Part shown: one piece after another, positions 8,185 to 17,574 of the stretch
Layout of the letters: every line of letters starts with the position of its first letter
How positions within the stretch are numbered: the first letter of the stretch is position 1
Assembly: GCA_903970475.1 (NCBI GenBank)
Contig: CAJCIQ010000217.1
Coordinates: 1 to 40,885, forward strand
DNA length: 40,885 nt
Direction of reading: 5' to 3'
Source: Beijerinckiaceae bacterium
Lineage (GTDB): Bacteria; Bacteroidota; Bacteroidia; Chitinophagales; Chitinophagaceae
The notes under the pieces: model-generated
Told to the model about the DNA's origin: nothing
The model's input: the letters and a program-made list of their open reading frames with translations, nothing else
Databases searched by the model: none
Translations under genes and position numbers: made by a program

Positions 8185-9285
8185 CTACGCTCCTTTTTTG
8201 GTAACGATTACTTTTAAAGAAATGTCATTTACCTCAATTTCGGTGCCATCCTGAATATCTGGCACAATCTCCAGACTATCTGCCAGAATTTCCATACAAA
8301 TATAATCGGAAAATTGCGCAACCGATGTTGTTAAGGTATCCTTTGCAGCTATTTTTACCTCCACCCGATCTGTTACCTCAAAACCGCTGTCTTTCCGGAT
8401 TTTTTGAATCCGATTGACCAATTCACGGGCATTTCCTTCATTCAGTAATTCTGGTGTTACGGTAACATCCAGGGCCACAGTCAGATTGCCCTTTACGGCC
8501 ACGGTCCACCCCGGAATGTCTTCGCTATTGATTTCTACATCTCCCAACACTAATTCCAGGGGCTCTCCATCCAGGATAAGGACAATTTTTTTGTCTTTTT
8601 CCAACCTGGAGATCTCTTCCTGACTAAAAACCCCAATGGCTGCTGCCACCGGCTTCATCTTTGCCCCCAGGCGGTTACCTAAAGCTTTAAAGTTAGGTTT
8701 TATTTTCTTTTTAATAAAACCTTCTGAATCAGTTAAGAACTGAATTTGTTTAACATTAACTTCTGAAAGGATCAAATCAGATACTTTTTCGATCTGATGC
8801 TGCATTTCAGCATTCAATATGGGGATCAGCACTTTACCCAGGGGCTGCCTGACTTTAATGTTTACTTTTTTCCTCAGGGATAATACCAGGGAGGAAATAT
8901 CCTGGGCCAGTTGCATCCGCTGTTCCAGAGAAACATCCCTGTAAGCAGGGTTAGATTTCGGGAAATCAGCATGGTGAATAGATGCAACTTTCTGTCTACC
9001 AGTAACTTGATTTAGATTATTGAAGATGGCGTCGCTAAAAAAGGGAGCAATGGGCGCCATTAAGCTAAGGACAGTCTCCATACATTCATAAAGGGTTTGA
9101 TAAGCACAGATCTTATCGTGCTCATATTCCCCCTTCCAGAAACGGCGACGGCAAAGACGTACATACCAGTTACTGAGCTGAGTATCAACAAAATCCTCTA
9201 TGGCCCTACCGGCCTGGGTCGGCTCATATTCATCCATATAGGCTTGAACATCAGCGATCAGCGTGTGTAAGGTGGAATAATCCAC
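8185..9285 (-). CDS. ileS: isoleucyl-tRNA synthetase, C-terminal part (after frameshift)
   Basis: This frame continues IleS after a one-base frameshift. It begins in the anticodon-binding domain (STLHTLIADV, then YEPTQAGRAIEDFV) and ends in the DUF5915-like tail found in the long, eukaryote-like IleS type. Its nominal GTG start at 9285 is an artefact of where the frame opens; no ribosome binding site or new domain start is seen there. Joined with the upstream frame, the total length (about 1,140 residues) is normal for Bacteroidota IleS. The stop is two bases from the start codon of the DksA-family gene. Confidence 0.85.
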   Translation of the reverse strand: MDYSTLHTLIADVQAYMDEYEPTQAGRAIEDFVDTQLSNWYVRLCRRRFWKGEYEHDKICAYQTLYECMETVLSLMAPIAPFFSDAIFNNLNQVTGRQKVASIHHADFPKSNPAYRDVSLEQRMQLAQDISSLVLSLRKKVNIKVRQPLGKVLIPILNAEMQHQIEKVSDLILSEVNVKQIQFLTDSEGFIKKKIKPNFKALGNRLGAKMKPVAAAIGVFSQEEISRLEKDKKIVLILDGEPLELVLGDVEINSEDIPGWTVAVKGNLTVALDVTVTPELLNEGNARELVNRIQKIRKDSGFEVTDRVEVKIAAKDTLTTSVAQFSDYICMEILADSLEIVPDIQDGTEIEVNDISLKVIVTKKGA

Positions 9286-11600
9286 TGATCGATCTCCGGA
9301 CGTTCCTTGAGGGGGACCTGTGCCTCCTTATAGGTAAATCCATCCACGTTTGAGTAAAGAGCGAAAAATTGGTAGGTATTATATAAGGTACCAAAAAACT
9401 TTCTTTGCACTTCCCTGATCCCTTCCACATCAAATTTCAGGTTCTCCCAGGGAGAAGCATTGGTAATCAGGTACCAACGGGTAGCATCAGCCCCAAATCG
9501 GTGGATGGTATCAAAAGGATCCACCACATTCCCCAACCGCTTACTCATCTTGTTGCCTTCCTTATCAAGAACCAACCCATTAGATACCACCGTTTTATAG
9601 GCTAATCCTGGATAATGGGCATCCGAAGCATCAAATCCATCCTTTTTAAGTTCCTCCTGGACGGATTCTTTGATCAGTGCACCTAAAGCATGAAGCGTAT
9701 AGAACCAACCCCTGGTTTGGTCCACCCCCTCGGCGATAAAATCCGCGGGATAGTTTTGGGCAAATATTTCTTTGTTTTCAAAGGGGAAGTGCCACTGGGC
9801 ATAAGGCATGGCCCCAGAATCAAACCATACGTCTACCAGGTCATGCACCCGTTTCATGGGTTTACCCCCCGGAGAAAGCAACACCAATTCGTCTACTATA
9901 GGTTTATGGAGATCCACCTCCAACTTGCCATCTTTCACAATCAGACTCAATTCTTTATTATATCCAGCTTTCACGGCCGCCTCATAAGCCGCCGTCAATT
10001 GAGCCAGGCTACCGATGCACAACTCTTCTCCCGTTCCCTTTTCAACATCCCAATCTGCGGAACGCCACACGGGTAAAGGGGTACCCCAATACCTGTCCCT
10101 GCTCAGATTCCAGTCCACCATGTTCTCCAACCAGTTTCCAAAACGGCCCTCTCCGGTAGATTTGGGCTTCCATTGAATGGTTTTGTTTAATGCTACCATT
10201 CTATCCTTGTAGGCAGTCGTCTTGATGAACCAGGCATCCAGGGGATAATATAATATTGGCTTATCTGTTCTCCAACAATGGGGGTAACTGTGTTCGTACT
10301 TCTCAATTTTGAACGCACGATTTTCTTTCTTCAGCTTAACGCATATATCCACATTGACGTCCACGTACTGAGGATCGTCCTTATAGTTTTTAACGTATCG
10401 ATGGCTGAACTCTCCCAAACCATCAACAAATTTTCCTTCCCTGTCCACTAAGGTCAGGATACCGATATCGTACTTTTTACCTACTTTATAGTCATCGGCA
10501 CCAAAGGCAGGCGCTGTATGTACAATGCCTGTACCATCCTCTGTCGTAACAAAGTCACCTAGCAATACCCTGAATGGATCTCCTCCTGCTTTTTGGGCCG
10601 TATTGGCCGGATAGGGCAGGAGTTGTTCATAGCGCAGATTTTCGAGTTGACTACCTTTAAAAGTGCTTAAGATCTTCCAGGGAATAACTTTATCCTCTGG
10701 CTTGAATCCAGCAAAGTCTGCATCCCGGCCTTCAGGCTTTACATACTTTCCCAACAACGCTTCTGCCAATACTACGTTGATCGGTAGATGCGTATATGGA
10801 TTAAAGGTCCTAACCAATACGTAATCAATCCTGGGACCTACGGTTAAGCCCAGATTGGAAGGAAGCGTCCAAGGGGTCGTGGTCCAAGCCATATAGTAGA
10901 CATCTTCCCCGCCTGCTGCATCGATCAACCATTTGGAAGTCTCCGTGGCTGCGGCTTTGAACATAGCCACACAACTGGTATCTCTAACATCCTTGTAGGT
11001 GCCTGGCTGATTCAACTCATGAGAACTCAATCCTGTGCCTGCGGCAGGAGAATAAGGTTGTATACTGACGCTTTCATATAACAGACCCTTATTGTATAAC
11101 TGCTGTAGAATCCACCACAGGCTTTCAATATAGTTGTTTTCAAAAGTAATATATGGATGTGCCAGATCGACCCAGTAACCCATTTTACGGGTAAGTTCAT
11201 CCCATTTATCCTTATACTTCAAAACCTCTTTTCGGCAAATAGCATTGTACTCTGCAACAGATATCTTTTTACCAATATCATCTTTGGTGATACCCAGCAT
11301 TTTTTCCACGCCCAGCTCTACCGGCAATCCATGGGTATCCCAACCAGCTTTACGTTTTACCTGAAAGCCCTGCATGGTTTTATAACGACAAACCAGATCC
11401 TTCAACGTCCGGGAAATAACATGGTGAATTCCAGGCATCCCATTGGCACTAGGAGGGCCTTCATAAAAAACAAAGGGTTGACGTCCTTCCCTGAGATCTA
11501 TGCTCTGATGGAAGGCATCTTCTTTAGCCCATTTTTCTAATACTTCCTGTTCTATGGAAGGCAAATTCAATTGTGGGTATTCCCTATACTTATCACTCAT
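9258..11600 (-). CDS. ileS: isoleucyl-tRNA synthetase, N-terminal part (frameshifted)
   Basis: IleS loads isoleucine onto its tRNA in the cytoplasm. This frame covers the catalytic Rossmann fold, the editing domain and the KMSKR loop (GNKMSKRLGN), and runs to DQWII where it meets a frameshift. The five unmatched residues after that (PPYTR) and the stop are out of frame. The conserved order DQWII-STLHTL is restored by adding one base at about 9276. The class I signature, normally HxGH, reads GIHH at residues 57-60 (11421-11432), a swapped form. A perfect -7 box lies 25 bases before the ATG. Either the base is missing by sequencing or assembly error, or the gene is truly damaged; the first is more likely for an essential enzyme. 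Confidence 0.93.
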   Translation of the reverse strand: MSDKYREYPQLNLPSIEQEVLEKWAKEDAFHQSIDLREGRQPFVFYEGPPSANGMPGIHHVISRTLKDLVCRYKTMQGFQVKRKAGWDTHGLPVELGVEKMLGITKDDIGKKISVAEYNAICRKEVLKYKDKWDELTRKMGYWVDLAHPYITFENNYIESLWWILQQLYNKGLLYESVSIQPYSPAAGTGLSSHELNQPGTYKDVRDTSCVAMFKAAATETSKWLIDAAGGEDVYYMAWTTTPWTLPSNLGLTVGPRIDYVLVRTFNPYTHLPINVVLAEALLGKYVKPEGRDADFAGFKPEDKVIPWKILSTFKGSQLENLRYEQLLPYPANTAQKAGGDPFRVLLGDFVTTEDGTGIVHTAPAFGADDYKVGKKYDIGILTLVDREGKFVDGLGEFSHRYVKNYKDDPQYVDVNVDICVKLKKENRAFKIEKYEHSYPHCWRTDKPILYYPLDAWFIKTTAYKDRMVALNKTIQWKPKSTGEGRFGNWLENMVDWNLSRDRYWGTPLPVWRSADWDVEKGTGEELCIGSLAQLTAAYEAAVKAGYNKELSLIVKDGKLEVDLHKPIVDELVLLSPGGKPMKRVHDLVDVWFDSGAMPYAQWHFPFENKEIFAQNYPADFIAEGVDQTRGWFYTLHALGALIKESVQEELKKDGFDASDAHYPGLAYKTVVSNGLVLDKEGNKMSKRLGNVVDPFDTIHRFGADATRWYLITNASPWENLKFDVEGIREVQRKFFGTLYNTYQFFALYSNVDGFTYKEAQVPLKERPEIDQWIIPPYTR

Positions 11601-11625
11601 AGATATACTACCAAAAAAAGATGGG

Positions 11626-11633
11626 CAAAGGTA
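11626..11633 (-). promoter_or_regulatory. Bacteroidota-type -7 box of ileS
   Basis: The minus strand reads TACCTTTG, a perfect TAnnTTTG match, 25 bases before the ileS ATG. No clear -33 TTG is visible upstream. Confidence 0.55.
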
Positions 11634-11755
11634 CGAAAACTCCCTGTCCTATTATCCTTTTCCCACATACATTAAAACAATTAATGATCCATTCTGGCAT
11701 AGTTTTGGACTTAGCCCGGGTGCAAATGATTCTTAACCATAAAAATCTCCCTATT

Positions 11756-12247
11756 ATGAAAAACGCCCGTGCGCTTTTAAGTTTAGTGCTGTTAGGATGC
11801 ACTACCGCCGTCACCGCCCAGACGACCACCCAGACCACCCAAACATCTCATTCCAAACACCATAAGGCAGCCGTAGCGGCTACGCCGGCTGTGGTTCCTC
11901 CCGCTGAAGTACTATCCGCTTTCCAGGCCAAGTTCAGTGGGGATTCTGCTGTTTGGTCCAAATCTCCCGCAGGAAATTATTGCGCTTCCATGGTATCCAA
12001 TGGTCAGAAGGAAATTGCCACCTTCAGTGCCGATGGCCAATGGCAAAGTAATAAGACTGACCTGACGACTGATCAACTGCCGGATAGCGCTAAAACTGCC
12101 ATCCAGACTCAATTTCCAGGAATGGAAATCGCTACGGTACAAAAGTTGGAATATGAAAATGTAGACCCTTTCTTTAAGGTAGACCTTAAACAAGGTGATC
12201 AGTCCAAATCTGTTATGGTAAATGCTGGTGGTTATATACAGCAGTAG
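11756..12247 (+). CDS. secreted PepSY-like domain protein
   Basis: The product is a 163-residue exported protein. A signal peptide (MKNARALLSLVLLGCTTAVTAQ) is followed by a Thr/Gln/His/Lys-rich linker, then a domain from about residue 48 that resembles the putative PepSY-like (DUF2874) repeats of Bacteroidota: FQAKFSGDSAVWSK, then a second half-repeat around AIQTQFPGMEIATVQKLE. I chose the ATG at 11756 because it starts the signal peptide; the frame is open further upstream but overlaps the ileS promoter. The signal sequence has a Cys (LLLGC-like), but the typical Ala-Gln cleavage after it favours a periplasmic protein over a lipoprotein. The role of this family is not well known. Confidence 0.75.
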   Translation: MKNARALLSLVLLGCTTAVTAQTTTQTTQTSHSKHHKAAVAATPAVVPPAEVLSAFQAKFSGDSAVWSKSPAGNYCASMVSNGQKEIATFSADGQWQSNKTDLTTDQLPDSAKTAIQTQFPGMEIATVQKLEYENVDPFFKVDLKQGDQSKSVMVNAGGYIQQ

Positions 12248-12270
12248 GCCAGAAACCTGATGCATTTTTT

Positions 12271-12329
12271 GCCCTGTTCAGCCTTCCCCTTGAGTTCTAC
12301 TCCTGACAAAGTGCTGAATGGGGCTTTTT
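12271..12329 (+). terminator. terminator of the PepSY-like gene
   Basis: Arms 12271-12282 and 12313-12324 pair over 12 positions with two G-U wobbles, and a T-run (12325-12329) follows at once. The loop is long (30 bases). The T-run touches the stop codon of the convergent AraC-family gene. Confidence 0.5.
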
Positions 12330-13269
12330 AGCGCAATAACAGATCGCAGGGCTTGAGTCCTGTGTGCTTCTTAAAGGCCGTGGAAAAATGGGAAATGGAA
12401 GAGTAGCCCAACATCAGGGAAACTTCTGTTACACTTAATCCTTTTTCATAAAGGAGGTAACGAGCGTGTTCCATTCGTTGACTCTGGTAAAAATCGAATA
12501 TGGTGGTTCCAAATAACTCCTTGAAACCCTTTTTAAGGTAGCATTCATTCATCGCCACTTTTCGGCTGAGTTCCTTAATGGTAATGGGTTCTCCTATATG
12601 CTCCAGCAAAACTTCCCTGGCTTTGGTAATCTTTTCCCTGTCTGCCTCGTTGGCCAGGAATTTACAGGCAAATACACCTTCTTCCTTCTCATCCAGGAGA
12701 CACTCCAGGCTGAATAAAAGCAGGGATTGCATCTGAGCGTTGATGAAGATGTTTTCCAACACGCCCTCATAAGGATGATTGAGCAGGCTTTCCAATACCA
12801 GTCGGCTCCTTCCGCAAAGGGGTACAATCTTGGTAAAGCTGGATGGGTAACGGAATGAAAGAACTTCTTCTGTGCGAGAGACTGTTTGGCGCCCTTTTAC
12901 AAAGGGGGCCAGGTATGTTACAGAAAAACGAAAAGTAAATACATCCATAGTGGCCATCTTGGCAGCGCACTGGGAAGCAGCCTTGCGACAGGCTTGGCCT
13001 CCATTACATTGAGGATCTGAGCAATAGGAGTTTCCAGAAAGGCAGAAACGAAGTTCCAGATGTCCTTCCCCTTCGTCGGTCGATTTTGACTGATGATATA
13101 CCAGCATCCCCGTATCATCTACCGACCATTGAGGCTGCATCTGATAACGCTGAACAGAGTAGGCGACTCCACCAGGAATACGCTGTTCTCTATTGTAGAG
13201 CAGATCCAAGGTCTCTTGAAGCACCGGTTGTTTGCGGGCCAGGGTCAATATATCTGGGGGCTGAAGCAT
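12328..13269 (-). CDS. AraC-family transcriptional regulator with a cysteine cluster
   Basis: The 313-residue protein ends in a double helix-turn-helix of the AraC type (ITIKELSRKVAMNECYLKKG, later SVTEVSLMLGYSSISHFSTA, then FKKHTGLKP). The N-terminal sensing domain is not one I can name, but it has five cysteines in a short window: C76, C83, C88, C94 and C101 (RFCLSGNSYC onward). This could bind a metal or an iron-sulfur cluster, or act as a redox switch; that is inference. I chose the ATG at 13269 rather than 13296, because a -7 box (13280-13287) would lie inside the longer form. Its target is unknown. It is divergent from gyrB. Confidence 0.88.
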   Translation of the reverse strand: MLQPPDILTLARKQPVLQETLDLLYNREQRIPGGVAYSVQRYQMQPQWSVDDTGMLVYHQSKSTDEGEGHLELRFCLSGNSYCSDPQCNGGQACRKAASQCAAKMATMDVFTFRFSVTYLAPFVKGRQTVSRTEEVLSFRYPSSFTKIVPLCGRSRLVLESLLNHPYEGVLENIFINAQMQSLLLFSLECLLDEKEEGVFACKFLANEADREKITKAREVLLEHIGEPITIKELSRKVAMNECYLKKGFKELFGTTIFDFYQSQRMEHARYLLYEKGLSVTEVSLMLGYSSISHFSTAFKKHTGLKPCDLLLR

Positions 13270-13279
13270 AATCCGGGGA

Positions 13280-13287
13280 CAAAAATA
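13280..13287 (-). promoter_or_regulatory. possible -7 box of the AraC-family gene
   Basis: The minus strand reads TATTTTTG, a perfect TAnnTTTG match, only 10 bases before the ATG at 13269. If used, the transcript would have a leader of only a few bases. Confidence 0.4.
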
Positions 13288-13390
13288 ACCCATCAACAGT
13301 CAATGATTTCAAAGCATAGAAAACCTGACGTCCTTATGACAAAGAAACGTGGATAAACTATGTGGAAAAACCCATTTTTTACCCAGGTAA

Positions 13391-15445
<2,055 letters not shown>

Positions 15446-15563
15446 GTAAGGTTGGCGATGATTTAAGCTAGGCTCTGTTTGAGCTTGTTTGTAAAAAGGA
15501 ACAAAAAAAGGTCATTTTTTCCGGTAAAACCGGTAAAGAATTAGCCTCTAATTTTTGTTGCTT

Positions 15564-17528
15564 ATGATCCGGTACCCTATTAGTAAAAACTTTGGTTTAT
15601 CCATTATCCTATTGACCTGTCTGGCCTATAGTCCTTTTCTCCTGGGACAGACCAATCAGACAGGCGCTTACATGGTATTTGGCTCCGCCGTCCATGAAAG
15701 CTGCAACTGTTTCATTTTAACCCCCGAAAAAACAGTTCAGGTTGGCGCCGTCTGGAGTACCAACACCATAGATCTCAAAAGATCATTTGACCTTCAGTTT
15801 AAGGTTAACCTAGGGTGCAGAACGGGCACTACGGGAGCCGATGGCATTGCATTTGTCCTACAGCTGGCCGACACAGGCTTGGGAAAGGGTGGAAAAGACC
15901 TTGGATTTAAAGGAATTATACACTCCCTTGGCGTTACCATAGATACCTATCAAAATGCAGATTACGGTGATCCCTCCTACGATCACCTGGCATTTCAGGC
16001 CAACGGAGATATGAACCATACGGACCTGCAAAATAACCTTGCCGGACCAGTGCAGGCGTTGAAAAACGATTCGAAAATTAAGGACTGTAGCTGGCATATT
16101 CTTGAAGTGGAATGGGATCCTGCTGACAGCACCCTAAGTGCCTATATCGATGGCGTTTTCCGGCTTTCCATGCAGAAGGATATTATTCATAGGCTTTTTT
16201 CGGGCCAAAGCAAAGTACACTGGGGTCTCACTGGTGGAACAGGGGGCGCTTTCAATGAACAGCAGGTATGTACAATCATACAGGCAGGCCCATATGTTGA
16301 TCCTGCTCAAAAATTTTGTGAAAATGCACCGATCGCCTTCAGAGACAGTTCTACCAACCAGGTCTTGATGAATCATTGGTACTGGAATTTTGGGGATGGT
16401 ACCGGCGCCCATGCAGAGGATCCTTCCCACACCTATAGCAAACCTGGCACTTACCTGATCACAGAAGCCGTTGAAGATGCAGCAGGCTGCGCTGACACCA
16501 ATACCACCCATATAGAGATCGGTTCTTACCCAGTGGCGAAGTTCACCACAACTTCCATCTGTAGCGGACTGCCTATTACATTGACCAACCAAAGTTCCAA
16601 TAAGGTGGGTAATATCAGCAACTGGAGATGGACCCTGAGCAATGGGGCTTTTTCTACGGACTCCATACCCAACTTCGGCGCCCTGCCTCCAGGCAATTAC
16701 TCACTTAGCTTGTTGACAACCACTGCAGATAATTGCACCAGCCTGGACCCTTATGATGTTTCATTCAGCATCTACCCCAAACCGGAAATAGGTTTTCAAG
16801 CCGATACCACCTGCGTGGGTTCTACACTCATCCTGAATGCCAGGTCCACGAATGCTGTTCCCATTAACCAATGGTACTGGCAGGTGGACACCCTGGTCCT
16901 GGATTCGGGCCAGACATTCCAGCATATATTCACAGAGGAAAAGACCTTCCCGGGGTTGCTTTGGGCTTTTAGTAATATGGGTTGTTCTTCTGATACAGCG
17001 CAGCAAACCCTCCAGGTCCAGCAATCCCATGCCTTTGCCGGAAACGATACGGTAGGGGCAAAGGGGTATCCCATTCAACTACAGGCCACAGGGGGTGTAA
17101 CCTATCGTTGGTTCCCGGTAACCTACCTGAGTGAAACCGATATACCCGATCCAGTAGCCCAACCCACAGATTCCATTACCTATACCCTAACGGCCCTTTC
17201 GTCAGCAGGATGCCCTTCGACGGCAACCATAAGCATCAAGGTATATCGGGGACCCACCTTTTATGTTCCCAGTGCTTTCACCCCCAACGGAGATGGAATT
17301 AACGACCTGCTTAAAGTCGTAGCTCCTGGTATCCGCCAGTTTGAATTTTTGAAGGTCTATGACAGGTGGGGCAGGCTGGTTTACAACAGTGCCGATCTGG
17401 AGCGTGGCTGGGACGGCACCGAAAATGGTCACCCCATGCCCATAGGCGCTTATATTTGGATTGCGCAGGGTGTAGATTATCAAGGCAATACCCTGGATCA
17501 AAAGGGCACTACGGTCCTGATGAGGTAA
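15564..17528 (+). CDS. secreted L-type lectin/PKD protein with T9SS C-terminal domain (copy A)
   Basis: The 654-residue product is a surface or secreted protein. After a signal peptide comes a legume-type (L-type) lectin domain at about residues 32-242, with GADGIAFVLQ and the stretch TYQNADYGDPSYDHLAF typical of such folds. One clear PKD domain follows (about 250-320, WYWNFGDGT) and then further Ig/PKD-like repeats. The last 90 residues are a CHU_C/gliding-type domain (YVPSAFTPNGDGIND, KVYDRWGRLVYN, GWDG), a sorting signal for the type IX secretion system. The ATG at 15564 is preferred over TTG codons just upstream. It probably binds glycans outside the cell. Copy B follows after 46 bases. 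Confidence 0.85.
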   Translation: MIRYPISKNFGLSIILLTCLAYSPFLLGQTNQTGAYMVFGSAVHESCNCFILTPEKTVQVGAVWSTNTIDLKRSFDLQFKVNLGCRTGTTGADGIAFVLQLADTGLGKGGKDLGFKGIIHSLGVTIDTYQNADYGDPSYDHLAFQANGDMNHTDLQNNLAGPVQALKNDSKIKDCSWHILEVEWDPADSTLSAYIDGVFRLSMQKDIIHRLFSGQSKVHWGLTGGTGGAFNEQQVCTIIQAGPYVDPAQKFCENAPIAFRDSSTNQVLMNHWYWNFGDGTGAHAEDPSHTYSKPGTYLITEAVEDAAGCADTNTTHIEIGSYPVAKFTTTSICSGLPITLTNQSSNKVGNISNWRWTLSNGAFSTDSIPNFGALPPGNYSLSLLTTTADNCTSLDPYDVSFSIYPKPEIGFQADTTCVGSTLILNARSTNAVPINQWYWQVDTLVLDSGQTFQHIFTEEKTFPGLLWAFSNMGCSSDTAQQTLQVQQSHAFAGNDTVGAKGYPIQLQATGGVTYRWFPVTYLSETDIPDPVAQPTDSITYTLTALSSAGCPSTATISIKVYRGPTFYVPSAFTPNGDGINDLLKVVAPGIRQFEFLKVYDRWGRLVYNSADLERGWDGTENGHPMPIGAYIWIAQGVDYQGNTLDQKGTTVLMR

Positions 17529-17574
17529 GGCAAAAAAGCCAGGGATTTATCAAAAAAATGTTGATTTTTGTTCT

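Noticed and set aside
7206..8217. Several plus-strand frames of 104-234 codons opposite the DksA-family gene
   Set aside because: They mirror the low-complexity Lys/Ala/Pro tail and yield Gly/Arg/Cys- or Ala/Phe-rich nonsense.
9258..9290. Programmed ribosomal frameshifting in ileS
   Set aside because: The junction (TGGATTATTCC) has no X-XXY-YYZ slippery heptamer and no clear stimulatory structure, and no IleS is known to need it.
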